Shown in pieces: positions 11,716 through 23,042 of a DNA stretch of 64,000 nt. The DNA comes from Platanthera guangdongensis (taxonomy: Eukaryota > Streptophyta > Magnoliopsida > Asparagales > Orchidaceae). Location of the stretch: contig CM077161.1 in NCBI GenBank assembly GCA_039583875.1, forward strand, positions 59,029,885 through 59,093,884, in the 5' to 3' direction. Numbering within the stretch: position 1 is the stretch's first letter; the number at the start of each line of letters is the position of its first letter. The notes beneath the pieces were generated by a model. It ran no database searches, was not told the origin of the DNA, and was given only the letters and a program-made list of their open reading frames with translations. The position numbers were made by a program, and so were the translations under genes.

Positions 11716-12267
11716 TCGAAATCGTCAGATAAAGATCAAAGTCTCAGTGCCAGGGAGCAAGGAGGAAAGGGATCTGTCAAGGCGAGCTCGGGCTCGGCAA
11801 ATCCAGCTCGACATGATCAAAAAGGCACGCCGGGCTGGAGGACTCTGCATGAGCGAGTATGGACTCGTCATTCCCGGCTCGGCATTGGCAAGTAGGTCGC
11901 AGACCCGGGCCTCGCCAAAGGAGGGCGAGCCAGGCCGGGGCACCTCACCCCTTTGCCCGTTTGACTTGGAAAATTTTCCTTTTTTCGGGCTCAACCTGGA
12001 TGGCTCGCGTGCGAGTTATGGTCGCGAAGGGAAGCGCATCCACTCGCAGGCGCGCTCTCATAACTACTCTACTCGTGGAACCTGTCTCGGCGAGGTCGCA
12101 TAGGGAAGCGCTCGCATATATTCAGAGCACAACAAACAGAGTAAAGAGAAGAAAAGGAAGTGGCATGGGTATGATCAAAAACTTTCATTAATTGTTTACA
12201 AAACGTAATTACAGGGGGGCTCGCCTCGGCGAGTGAACAAAAAAGGAAAAAAAAAGAAAACTACAGG
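11716..12267. other. Spacer between tandem array and antisense gene of A
   Basis: I see no credible coding region here. It should contain the 3' end of the antisense transcript, which reads leftward from 12268. An A/T-rich stretch near 12180-12210 and A-rich runs at 12238-12262 lie where that transcript could be polyadenylated, but no signal is certain. Confidence 0.5.
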
Positions 12268-13165
12268 CTACCCTCGGGCCTCGCCCCCTCCGCCGGACTG
12301 GTCCTCTCCGTCGCCCGAAGGATCCTGGAAGCTTTTCCCGAACATCGCGTCCAGGCTGTCTTCCTTCTCGCTGGGCGGCGTTGCCGGGAATAGGCTCGGC
12401 ATCAGGCCCCGAGCCGAGATCCCCTCGCACCCCTCCACCAGCACCCCAGAATCCTTCATCATCTGGAGGGTGCACTCGGTAGCTTGGATGGAGTTGATCT
12501 GCAATCTCTCGACGAGGTCGGCCTCGCCAAAGATCCGCGGGCTCTTGTAGGGAAGGGTGGGGTCGATGTCGTGAGGCGGGAAGATGATCTCCTCCTGGCG
12601 ACGGACCTCACTGAGGAGGTGCTGATTCTCCCCCTTCAGCTTCGTGTTCGCGCCCTCCAGCTCGGCAAGGTGTGCGCGCAGCTGGCCGATCTCCTCCCCT
12701 GCTCAGCATTGCGAGCCTGAAGCTCCCCCGCAGCCTTGGCATCCGCGGCCAAGAGTGCACGCACCAGGCTGACCTCCTCCCCCAGCTCGGCATTGCGAGC
12801 CTGAAGTTCCCCAGCGGCCTTGGCATCCTGGTAAAGAGTCCATTTAGCAGCAGCACAAAATATCCTAAGTAAAAAAGAAGAACAGCGTGTGACACTTACC
12901 AGCCCGCCGGCGGCTTGGGCGAGTAGACCCTCCGCTATGCCGAGCTGCCTCGCCTGATCGGTGACCTTATCCTTGGCAAGGTCGTGAGCCTGCTCAGCCT
13001 TTTCGAGTTGGTGGATGAGGGCAAAGCTGCGGCGTGCCAGCATGTGATGCAACTCTAGGGTCCGCAGGTGGGACTGAAGGCCCTCATGGCCGAGCTGCCG
13101 GAGGGTCATCCTTTTGTAGGCCTCGGCATCCTCCCGGCCATATAGGCCAAAGCCGAGGGCGTAGG
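12268..13165 (-). pseudogene. Antisense gene 2 of element A, 3' exons (coiled coil)
   Basis: This is the downstream part of the gene that starts at 24353 on the minus strand. It was separated from the upstream part by element C. The protein is helical and Glu/Ala/Leu-rich, with motifs GLYGREDAEAYKR, LIHQLEKAEQAHDLAKDK and two direct copies of DAKAAGELQARNAE, so a coiled coil is likely. A GT-AG intron (12828-12899) interrupts it. A frameshift near 12700-12710 leads to the last exon frame, which ends at 12268 with an acidic Gly-rich tail. Function is unknown. Antisense ORFs of this sort are known in Tat/Grande-type elements. Confidence 0.7.
12828..12899 (-). other. Intron in antisense gene 2
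   Basis: On the minus strand the donor is CTG|GTAAGTG (intron starts at 12899) and the acceptor TTTACCAG|GAT (intron ends at 12828). It is 72 bases long, a multiple of three, has a T-rich interior, and lies between two coiled-coil segments. Confidence 0.65.
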
Positions 13166-13199
13166 TGTAACAACCCAAAGTTCTGAAACAGGCAAATTT

Positions 13200-13770
13200 G
13201 GTTGACACGGCCTGGGACACGGGCGTGTCCCAGGGCGTGTCAGGTGACACGGCCTGCGACACGGGCGTGTCGCAGGGCGTGTCGGGTTGTGTCGACGATT
13301 GGGCTTTATCTCGATGATTTTTTTTTGGTCTCGACGATTCGTCGAGAGAGGCACACGGCCCAGGACACGGGCGTGTCCAAGGCCGTGTCGCATTCTCGAC
13401 GATTCTTGCTCGACGATCGTCGAGTGTCGAGAAGTGCGTGTCGAGTGTTGAACACGGCCTGTGACACGGGCGTGTCACAGGGAGTGTCAAATCAGGCGAC
13501 GAACTCAGCCCGCCGAGGATTTCGACAGGGCGTGTCTTTGTGCCGTGTCTAGGCACACGGCCTGGGCACGGGCGTGTCACAGGCCGTGTGAAGTCTCGGG
13601 ATGATTTGGGATTTTTTTTCACCCAGGTACACGGCCACAGACACGGGCGTGTCTGAAGGCGTGTTGGTGACACGGCCAATGACACGGGCGTGTCCCGTGG
13701 GCGTGTCACTGGTTTGGATAAGTCGGTTGACCACCGCTTGAGGCACACGGCCGTGTTCGAAGCCGTGTCG
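13200..13770. repeat. Palindrome island in the U3 of the C 5' LTR
   Basis: There are seven or more copies of a hairpin unit centred on ACACGGGCGTGT, plus palindromes of the type CTCGACGATCGTCGAG (about 13408-13424). Units at 13211-13234, 13253-13276 and 13458-13481 have perfect 11-base arms. The arms differ between units but remain complementary: CCTGGGACACG, CCTGCGACACG and CCTGTGACACG each pair with their own partner. The same island is repeated in the 3' LTR (20588-21170). Confidence 0.85.
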
Positions 13771-14362
13771 GGTCAAAATGTGTGTTTTTGGCAGAATCGT
13801 GGCCGTCCATTCCTTCAGTCTGCATCCAAGGGCTGAAAGCTCTTCTTCTTTTTCCTTAAGGGCCGAAGTCAGAGAATTATTTCTCATTCTCTTTGGCCTT
13901 AACCTTTCTTCAAGTGAAGAGAGAGAGAGAGAGAAAGGAGGAGGAAGAAGAGAAAGGGGGCTGCTGTTGGTGGTGCTGCGGTTTACCGGCGAGAGATCCG
14001 AAGCCAGCGTTGCGGAGGGAACGCTCTTGCGAGTCTTGCAAGCAAGCTTTCAAGCCATGGCACCGAAGCGATCGTCAAGGGTAACGACTTTTCTTCCTAG
14101 CCATGTGAAGGCTTCTGTTTTGGCATATCTTTTGATTCCCCCACCAAGAGGTGGCTGCTTTTGGGAGTCGTTTGGGTGGATGCTTGAAATCCCCTTTGTA
14201 TTGCATATAGATCCGGAAATGGAGTACGGAATAGGCATGCTGTGTGAAGCCCATCTGGACAGGTTGGTCTGGATTGGTGATGTTGCATACGAACCGGAGA
14301 AGACTCCGTGCTAAACGTGTAGTGTTAAGGAGTCTACGGGTTATACCTGCGAAAAGGAGTAG

Positions 14363-14660
14363 CAGGAAGTACTGGGGTGGTAGCCCAGGAAAATAGCCTT
14401 GTGCTGATGTTGGGTCCAACCTGTGGATGAGGCACAGGAAGTACTGGTGGGACCAGGAAAGGCCCTTTTTGTGATGCTTGATGTCATAGGGTGTCCACCT
14501 GTGGAGCGAGTCACAGGAAGTACTGGTGTGCCCAGGAAAGACCCCTGACATTTGTAATCTGCGGTGTCCACCTGTGACGGGAATTACAGGAAGTACTGGT
14601 GCGCCCAGGAAAGACCCGCTGTTGCTGTGAGGAAATGGGTATAGTGAATTACCCAGGATT
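14363..14660 (+). repeat. Four imperfect tandem repeats in the C LTR
   Basis: The phrase CAGGAAGTACTGG recurs at about 14363, 14435, 14514 and 14587, each followed by GCCCAGGAAA-like sequence and preceded by CCACCTGTG-like sequence. The spacing is 72-79 bases. The 3' LTR has the same set from about 21762. It creates long but meaningless minus-strand frames. Confidence 0.75.
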
Positions 14661-15635
14661 GAATGCCAGGAACAGGATTGGTGAGACCGACCCGTGCCTT
14701 TGATATAGCCATGAGTACGCTGTACTCGGAGAAGGCAAGGCGATTTGAGCAACGGGGGGTGGAGGATCCGACCTGCGCTATGTCCGTCTGACGTGAGACC
14801 AAAAAGTGTGGTCTGTTGGAGCGCATAGCAAGAGTCTTCGGCCTGCGCGCCATGACACAAAGGGGGGCTACGGGCCATCCCGGTGTCCGAGGACTAACTC
14901 CGGCTGCACGCCATGGAGTAAATGCTCAAGAGATTTACCGTTGGGTGATAACCCTGATACGGTGGTGGGCAAGAGGTTGCCAGAACACCAAGAATGTGCC
15001 CTGAGTGCACGGATCGTTGGGCCGGGTGGCGAACGGTTGTGATGGCTTGTGTGCGTGAAAGCACTTGTTGATGATATAGCTTGCCATACTTGTGATATGA
15101 TATGCCTGCAGGGAAAATACCGCTGCCCCGAGAGAAGGGGTAGGGTCGTTATAATTTGGTCAGCTGAACGCTGACCGTTGCTTTTGTTTGCCACCGGTGG
15201 GTGGATTGTTCCTTGCACAGGTACTGGAGAGCCGAGCGGGATGCATAGAGGTTGATGCTCCTGCTGGTGTTGCTGCTGCTGCTGCTGCTGCTAGCCCTCG
15301 AAGGCTATTGCGTTCTTTTGTATGTTTTCTTTTAGTGTGGTCGGCCTGCGCGCCAATCTGTTTTAGGCCACTGATTGAAAGCCCTGTAAGGCCATAAGGC
15401 CAACTCTTTTGACATGGTGTAAGACATTCCTATATGTATATAAAATGTGGCATTTTATGTTTGGACATTCATGAGGAGTTCAAGTAGTTTAGGCTTCCGC
15501 TAGAATGCTTGTGATAGGTGCGATTGCGCTACTCTGGTATCATCATGTACCTTCACCGACTGTTTTGTGGTATATCCTGTGGGGCCCCGGCCGGACCTTC
15601 TAGAATATATCATATGAACGGATGGGGTTGTTACA

Positions 15636-15854
15636 TTTTTGGTATCGGTTGTCTTGGTCTTTCCCTCTCGAAGTCGTGGCCGCCTTCTTTTGTGGGGTGG
15701 CGCGCACGTGGTTGTGCACACCAAAGTCTACGAATGAACTCCTGAATGTCCATGATAGGAATGCATTTTTGTATGTTTGAGGAACCTGCGTGTTCCTATT
15801 TTGTGTTGTTTGCTTGGGTACGACCGCTAATGTGTGTGTCTTGTCCACCTTTAG
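15636..15854 (+). other. Primer binding site and leader of C
   Basis: TTTTTGGTATCGG follows the LTR. TGGTATC matches the initiator-Met tRNA primer site, then diverges. Further on, a short hairpin (GGAAC 15781-15785, GTTCC 15792-15796, loop CTGCGT) is conserved in the E leader. The leader contains several ATGs but none in frame with gag, and it ends CACCTTTAG immediately before the gag frame. Confidence 0.65.
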
Positions 15855-16977
15855 GTGACACGAAGTGGAGCTGGGCCGTCTGAGCCCCAGCGTTCTGATG
15901 AAAGTACGACACCAGCTGCGGTGCCTACACCTGCACCGTCTGCGGAACATGTCCGTTTAGTTGCGGAGGCCTTATTTACCATGATCCAAGGTCAGCCACT
16001 TAGGCAAGAACAAGAGGCTGTGAGGCCAGAACAGGTGGTGGCAAGGCCTGAACCTGTCATGGAAGTGGTTCCTCGAGCGGCTGAGAAGCAGCTAACACGG
16101 TTTATGAGTTTCCATCCGCCTATGTTCTCGGGAGCGGGAACCCCGACGCAGGCTGAGGATTGGTTATCGCGCGTCAAGCGAGTGATGACGGCGATAGGAA
16201 CGGCGGAACATCAGAAAGTTACCTTAGCCACCTTCTTGCTTGAAGGAGAAGCGCGTTTATGGTGGGATGAGATGGAGTTGCATCATTTGGCGGGTCGTCC
16301 GTTAACCCAAGTGTCGATGGAAGAATTCTCCCGGCTCTTCCTTGCGAAGCACCTTCCTGTGGCTCAACGAATAGCCATGGAAAATGAATTCCAACGGTTG
16401 ACTCAAGGTGATGGCAGTGTTGACGCGTACCTGCATGAGTTTACTCGCTTGGGGCGGTATGCGGGTTCGATTTTTGCTGATGAGCAGAGGAAGACTAATC
16501 GGTTCTATGAAGGACTGAGGGACGAGTTGAGGTTCCTTGTGTCCAGTTCTGTGAACCAAGGTTTTCAAGCGTTGGTTGACACTGCGACCGCGTTGGAAAA
16601 GGATATGAAGAGGGTGCAAGGGAAGAGAGCGTTGGTGATGACGCAACCGGAGTGGAAGGCGCCCCGCTCTGGAAAATCATTTTACAAGAAGAGATGGGGT
16701 AAGAGGTCCAAGCCGAGTGGACAAGCTCCTTCATCAGTTGCAACGGGAGCAACATCAGGGGCAACCTCCAAGCCAGAAACTCGTACCTGCTTCAATTGTG
16801 GTAGGATGGGGCACATTGCGCGAGATTGCCGGATGCCGCCAAAGAGTGAAAAGAAGGCGGGAGCATCTTATGCGGAGAAAGGAAAAGCGGTGGTTGAGTC
16901 TTCTGCCTCGCAAGCGCAACCCCGGGTCTACAATCTTGGCCTGCAGGAGGCCATCAAGCAGAGTGACGTGGTCACAG
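15855..16977 (+). CDS. gag of chromovirus C
   Basis: The open frame begins with GTG (encoding the start of VTRSGAGPS) directly after an in-frame TAG. The first in-frame ATG is 42 codons further on, although the skipped residues are conserved in E. The retrotransposon gag core follows (FSGAGTPTQAEDWLSRVKRV, LWWDEMELHH, YLHEFTRLGRYA, RFYEGLRDELR). One CCHC knuckle (CFNCGRMGHIARDC) lies at about 16792-16834. The frame ends at a good 5' splice site (CACAG|GTATGAG); the unspliced frame would stop at 17022-17024. Gag forms the particle and binds RNA. Confidence 0.88.
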
Positions 16978-17068
16978 GTATGAGTTTAGTTTTGCTTATG
17001 CTAATGTTTGTATGCTTAGCTTAGTACCCCTATGTTTGTGGTTTGTGTGTGTGACATGTTTGTCATAG
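16978..17068 (+). other. Putative gag-pol intron of C (91 bases)
   Basis: The donor is CACAG|GTATGAG and the acceptor TTTGTCATAG|GCTTTG. Removal joins gag to protease in frame with phase 1: the last G of exon one plus GC gives a Gly codon. Stops lie in the gag frame inside the interval. Equivalent intervals occur in D, E and F at the same point. Confidence 0.7.
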
Positions 17069-20000
17069 GCTTTGTGATGATTCGGGACACGCTGGCGCGA
17101 GCACTGTTTGATACAGGGGCATCGCATTCTTTTCTGTCGAGTGAGTTTCTTACGCGGCTTGGGATACCCAGTCGTGCAAAGACAGATAGCGTCAGAGTGG
17201 TGTTGCCGAATGGATGTTGGATGCTTGCGGATCAAGCTTGCGATGTGGCGGTTCAGTTGGGAAGTCGGGATTTTTGTTTAACCGCATTTGTTTTGCCAAT
17301 TTCGGAATTCGATGTGATTTTTGGGATGGATTGGCTTGCGGAGCAGCATGCTATGATCGATTGTCAGTCCAAAGAAATCACGTTGGGCCAGAATACCGAA
17401 CAGGAGACCAAGTTCGCGGGTATGCGAGGAGTGAGCGGGACGTTGATGTCTGCACTCCAGGTAGTCAAAGCTGTTCGGAAGGGTGCGGAGTGTTACTTTG
17501 CACTAATTCAGGCTGTTGAGCCTAAGGCCACTTTGTGCGAGGTTCCGATTGTGGCAGAATTTGCTGATATGTTTCCCGCAGATCTCCCTGGGCTACCACC
17601 CCAGCGGGAGATTGACTTCACAATTGAGCTGGTGCCAGGTGCGAAACCAGTGGCCCGTTCGCCATATCGCGTTGCGCCTAAAGAGATGGCTGAGTTGAAG
17701 GTTCAACTACAAGAAATGTTAGAGCAAGGCTATATCCGCCCAAGTATGTCACCTTGGAGCGCGCCTGTGCTTTTTGTAAAGAAGAAAGATGGTGGGTTAC
17801 GGTTGTGTATTGATTACCGTGAATTGAATAAGCTGACCGAGAAAAATAAGTATCCGATCCCTCGGATTGATGAATTATTTGATCAGCTAGTTGGCTCTAC
17901 CGTCTATTCGAAGTTGGACCTGAAGTCTGGTTATTACCAGTTACGAATTCGGGAAGGTGACATTCCCAAAACCGCATTTGGAACGCGTTATGGGCACTAT
18001 GAGTTTACAGTCATGCCCTTTGGATTGTGTAATGCGCCTTCGGTGTTTATGGATTTGATGCACCGTATTTTCCATGAGTACCTGGATCTGTTTGTGATCG
18101 TGTTCATTGATGATATCCTGGTGTACTCGAAGTCCAAAGCTGAGCATGAAATTCATCTGCGGTTGGTGTTGAACACGTTGAGGCAAAATCAGCTCTATGC
18201 CAAGTTCTCGAAGTGCGAGTTTTGGCTATCGTCAGTGGCATTTTTGGGCCATGTGGTGAGTGGAGCGGGCATTGCAGTGGATCCAGCGAAGATAAAAGCC
18301 ATACAAGAATGGCCAATATTGTCTTCCGTGGCCGAGGTCAGGAGTTTCCTTGGACTTGCGGGCTACTATAGAAGATTTGTTGAAAACTTCTCGCAGATCG
18401 CTTTGCCGCTAACCACACTGACGCGAAAAGATCAGAAGTTCGTTTGGACGCCAGAGTGCGCACGAGCTTTTGAAGAGCTGAAGGTTCGGTTGACCACGGC
18501 GCCGGTGTTGTCTTCGCCATGTGGAACCGATGGGTTTGTACTATATAGTGATGCCTCAGGGAGCGGCTTAGGCTACGTTCTTCTGCAGAGCGGAAAGGTG
18601 ATTGCTTATGGCTCACGCCAGCTGAAGGTGCACGAGCGAAACTATCCCGTCCATGATTTGGAATTAGCAGCGGTGATTTTTGCACTGAAGCTGTGGCGAC
18701 ACTACCTTTATGGCGTAAAGGTGGAGATCTATACTGATCATAAGAGCCTAAAGTATCTATTGGAGCAGAAAGAGTTGAACATGCGACAACGAAGATGGTT
18801 GGAGTTTCTTGGGGACTACACTTTCGAGATTCACTATACACCCGGGAAGGGAAATGTTGTCGCGGATGCCTTGAGTCGGCGAGTTCCGGCTAGAGCAAAT
18901 TGGTTACAAAGGCATGATGAACGTCTTATCCAGGAATTGGAGGCATGGGAGATCTATTGTGTTGATAAGAATTCCACTGCCACTGCATGTTTGAACTGGA
19001 CCGAGGTGCAATGTGACCTTGCGGACCGAGTTCGACGGGCAACGGAGTTGGATGAAGATCTCTTGCGCTATGTGAATGAAGGGCCAGAAGGCAAATTCAC
19101 CTGGCATGACGGTCTTTTGCGAAAAGAGGACCGGTTGTGCGTCCCAAATGTGGGGAAACTGAGGGAAGAATTGATGTATGAAGCGCATTATACGAAGTAT
19201 TCCGTTCACCCCTGGAGCACAAAGATGTTTAACGATATGAAAAAGCTTTTCTGGTGGCCACGGCTTAAGAAAGATGTTGCCCTGTATGTAGCCAAATGCC
19301 AAACATGTGCGATGGTGAAGGCGGAATGCCAAAAGCCGGGTGGTTATTTGAAGTCACTACCGATCCCATTGTGGAAATTTGATGATATTTCCATGGATTT
19401 TGTGCATGGATTGCCAAGATCGCAGCGAGGAAACGATTCCATTTGGGTGATAGTTGACCGGCTAACAAAAGTAGCACATTTTCTCCCGAACAGGCGGGAT
19501 GATTCGGTTGAAAGTTTGGCAAAGTTATATGTTGATCAAATTGTGCGTCTTCACGGTGTTCCTCGGAGCATCGTAAGTGATCGAGATGGGCGATTCACGT
19601 CAAATGATTGGAGGCTAGTTCACCGACTGTTGGGCACGAAGTTGACTTTCAGTACGGCCTTTCATCCCCAAACAGATGGCCAAACTGAACGTACCAACAG
19701 AACAATGGAGGACATGCTCTGAATGTGCGCCCTTGACTTCGGAAAGAGATGGGAAGATCATCTCTATATGGTCGAGTTTGCATATAATAACAGCTACCAA
19801 GCAAGCATTGGGATGGTACCATATGAAGCCCTCTACGGAAGGAAGTGTCGTACTCCCTTAGCTTGGGTAGAAGCGGGTGAAGCCCGGGTTGTTAAACCAA
19901 ATGAGGTGGATGAAGCAAACTCAACCATTCGGACTATTCGAGAGAGATTGCTGATTGCTCAAGATCGACAAGCGAAGTACTACAACGCCAAGCACCGGAA

Positions 20001-20433
20001 CGTCGAATTTGCGGTTGGCGATTGGGTCTACTTGAAGATCAAGCCATTCAAAGGTGTCTCCAGGATTCGACGATTGAAAAAGTTGAGTCCAAGGTATTTG
20101 GGTCCTTTTGAAGTGGTTGAGCGAATTGGCGAAGCGGCTTATCGACTAGCTCTGTCGGCAGACTTGGGTGGGTTACATGATGTCTTTCACATCTCGGTGC
20201 TTCGGAAGGCCGTGAAAGATCCAACTCAAGTGATCGTGGATGATCGTGTGCCGGTGGAGTATGGGCTAACGACGAGAGTTAGACCCATTCGGATCGAAGA
20301 TCGAGCCGAGAAACAGTTGCGGAACAAGACGGTCGGTATGGTGAAAGTCCGGTGGGACAACTGCGGCCGTGAAGAGTTGACATGGGAGCGCGAGCAGACC
20401 ATGCGAGCAGAGTTCCCTGAATTGTTTCTATAA
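17069..20433 (+). pseudogene. pol of chromovirus C (one nonsense codon)
   Basis: Protease has [13 protein letters not shown] (about 17100-17140). RT carries [29 protein letters not shown] and the catalytic [10 protein letters not shown] (about 18098-18128). RNase H carries [14 protein letters not shown] and [11 protein letters not shown]. Integrase has [42 protein letters not shown] and DGQTERTNR. The tail (VRWDNCGREELTWERE) is chromodomain-like and may direct integration. The single obvious lesion is a TGA at 19720-19722 where E has Arg, consistent with CGA to TGA deamination. An ATG at 17032 opens the unspliced frame. Confidence 0.93.
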
Positions 20434-20538
20434 TTTGGAGCGAGAATATTGTAACATAAATAGTTTATATGTTGTTACATTTTTCTTGCTGCTTTTTGTT
20501 ACTTTCCTGTCTCTGAATTTCGAGGACGAAATTTCTTG

Positions 20539-20552
20539 TAGGAGGGGAGGAT
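20539..20552 (+). other. Polypurine tract of C
   Basis: GTAGGAGGGGAGGAT lies directly before the TG of the 3' LTR at 20553. Plus-strand priming occurs here. The preceding TTTCGAGGACGAAATTT is a short inverted repeat of a kind common before the PPT of chromoviruses. Confidence 0.8.
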
Positions 20553-23037
20553 TGTAACAGCCCAAAGTTCTGAAACAGGCAAATTTGGATGACACGGCCT
20601 GGGACACGGGCGTGTCCCAGGGCGTGTCAGGTGACACGGCCTGCGACACGGGCGTGTCGCAGGGCGTGTCGGGTTGTGTCGACGATTGGGCTTTGTCTCG
20701 ACGATTTTTTTTTGGTCTCGACGATTCGTCGAGAGAGGCACACGGCCCAGGACACGGGCGTGTCCAAGGCCGTGTCGCATTCTCGATGATTCTTGCTCGA
20801 CGATCGTCGAGTGTCGAGAAGTGCGTGTCGAGTGTTGAACACGGCCTGTGACACGGGCGTGTCACAGGGCGTGTCAAATCAGGCGACGAACTCAGCCCGC
20901 CGAGGATTTCGACAGGGCGTGTCTTTGTGCCGTGTCTAGGCACACGGCCTGGGCACGAGCGTGTCACAGGCCATGTGAAGTCTCGGGATGATTTGGGATT
21001 TTTTTTCACCCAGGTACACGGCCACAGACACGGGCGTGTCTGAAGGCGTGTTGGTGACACAGCCAATGACACGGGCGTGTCCCGTGGGCGTGTCACTGGT
21101 TTGGATAAGTCGGTTGACCACCGCTTGAGGCACACGGCCAGGCACACGGCCGTGTTCGAAGCCGTGTCGGGTCAAAATGTGTGTTTTTGGCAGAATCGTG
21201 GCCGTCCATTCCTTCAGTCTGCATCCAAGGGCTGAAAGCTCTTCTTCTTTTTCCTTAAGGGCCGAAGTCAGAGAATTATTTCTCATTCTCTTTGGCCTTA
21301 ACCTTTCTTCAAGTGAAGAGAGAGAGAGAGAGAAAGGAGGAGGAAGAAGAGAAAGGGGGCTGCTGTTGGTGGTGCTGCGGTTTACCGGCGAGAGATCCGA
21401 AGCCAGCGTTGCGGAGGGAACGCTCTTACGAGTCTTGCAAGCAAGCTTTCAAGCCATGGCACCGAAGCGATCGTCAAGGGTAACGACTTTTCTTCCTAGC
21501 CATGTGAAGGCTTCTGTTTTGGCATATCTTTTGATTCCCCCACCAAGAGGTGGCTGCTTTTGGGAGTCGTTTGGGTGGATGCTTGAAATCCCCTTTGTAT
21601 TGCATATAGATCCGGAAATGGAGTACGGAATAGGCATGCTGTGTGAAGCCCATCTGGACAGGTTGGTCTGGATTGGTGATGTTGCATACGAACCGGAGAA
21701 GACTCCGTGCTAAACGTGTATTGTTAAGGAGTCTACGGGTTATACCTGCGAAAAGGAGTAGCAGGAAGTACTGGGGTGGTAGCCCAGGAAAATAGCCTTG
21801 TGCTGATGTTGGGTCCAACCTGTGGATGAGGCACAGGAAGTACTGGTGGGACCAGGAAAGGCCCTTTTTGTGATGCTTGATGTCATAGGGTGTCCACCTG
21901 TGGAGCGAGTCACAGGAAGTACTGGTGTGCCCAGGAAAGACCCCTGACATTTGTAATCTGCGGTGTCCACCTGTGACGGGAATTACAGGAAGTACTGGTG
22001 CGCCCAGGAAAGACCCGTTGTTGCTGTGAGGAAATGGGTATAGTGAATTACCCAGGCTTGAATGCCAGGAACAGGATTGGTGAGACCGACCCGTGCCTTT
22101 GATATAGCCATGAGTACGGTGTACTCGGAGAAGGCAAGGCGATTTGAGCAACGGGGGGTGGAGGATCCGACCTGCGCTATGTCCGTCTGACGTGAGACCA
22201 AAAAGTGCGGTCTGTTGGAGCGCATAGCAAGAGTCTTCGGCCTGCGCGCCATGACACAAAGGGGGGCTACGGGCCATCCCGGTGTCCGAGGACTAACTCC
22301 GGCTGCACGCCATGGAGTAAATGCTCAAGAGATTTACCGTTGGGTGATAACCCTGATACGGTGGTGGGCAAGAGGTTGCCAGAACACCAAGAATGTGCCC
22401 TGAGTGCACGGATCGTTGGGCTGGGTGGCGAACGGTTGTGATGGCTTGTGTGCGTGAAAGCACTTGTTGATGATATAGCTTGCCATACTTGTGATATGAT
22501 ATGCCTGCAGGGAAAATACCGCTGCCCCGAGAGAAGGGGTAGGGTCGTTATAATTTGGTCAGCTGAACGCTGACCGTTGCTTTTGTTTGCCACCGGTGGG
22601 TGGATTGTTCCTTGCACAGGTACTGGAGAGCCGAGCGGGACGCATAGAGGTTGATGCTCCTGCTGGTGTTGCTGCTGCTGCTGCTGCTACTGCTAGCCCT
22701 CGAAGGCTATTGCGTTCTTTTGTATGTTTTCTTTTAGTGTGGCCGGCCTGCGCGCCAATCTGTTTTAGGCCACTGATTGAAAGCCCTGTAAGGCCATAAA
22801 GCCAACTCTTTTGACATGGTGTAAGACATTCCTATATGTATATAAAATGTGGCATTTTATGTTTGGACATTCATGAGGAGTTCAAGTAGTTTAGGCTTCC
22901 GCTAGAATGCTTGTGATAGGTGCGATTGCGCTACTCTGGTATCATCTTGTACCTTCACCGACTGTTTTGTGGTATATCCTGTGGGGCCCCGGCCGGACCT
23001 TCTAGAATATATCATATGAACGGATGGGGTTGTTACA
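20553..23037 (+). repeat. 3' LTR of chromovirus C
   Basis: It is 2485 bases and matches 13166-15635. Differences are scattered transitions, plus a 12-base duplication (about 21138-21149, CAGGCACACGGC) inside the palindrome island and small GCT repeat changes near 22670-22690. It ends TTGTTACA before the target copy gtagg. Confidence 0.94.
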
Positions 23038-23042
23038 GTAGG

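Larger units (their letters stand above)
13166..15635 (+). repeat. 5' LTR of chromovirus C
   Basis: It is 2470 bases long, starts TGTAACAACCC and ends TTGTTACA. It holds a palindrome island (13200-13770), a GA-rich tract (13918-13960), four copies of a roughly 75-base repeat (14363-14660), a GCT microsatellite (about 15268-15292) and a possible TATA element (TATATAAAAT near 15437). Its end is related to the minus-strand start of the E LTR (CCGGCCGGGGCCC and the preceding sequence), so C and E are sister families. Confidence 0.93.
13166..23037 (+). mobile_element. Tekay-like chromovirus C (complete, nested in A)
   Basis: Perfect 5-base target duplications (gtagg at 13161-13165 and 23038-23042) flank TG...CA LTRs of about 2.47 kb. 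The internal region (4.9 kb) encodes gag, protease, RT, RNase H, integrase and a chromodomain-like tail. By eye the LTRs are roughly 98-99 percent identical, so this is one of the youngest insertions here. It interrupts an exon of the antisense gene of A. The long LTRs and protein wording suggest the Tekay/Del clade. Confidence 0.95.

Noticed and set aside
12636..13748. Long minus-strand frame running through the C LTR border (PVTRPCH-type repeats)
   Set aside because: The part beyond 13165 is a translation of the GACACGGGCGTGTC repeats of the C LTR; only the part left of 13165 belongs to the antisense gene of A. The same repeat translations appear in every palindrome island.
14075..14878. 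267-codon minus-strand frame in the C LTR, duplicated at 21474-22277
   Set aside because: It is conserved only because both LTRs are copies of one sequence. It follows the 75-base tandem repeats and resembles no protein I know.
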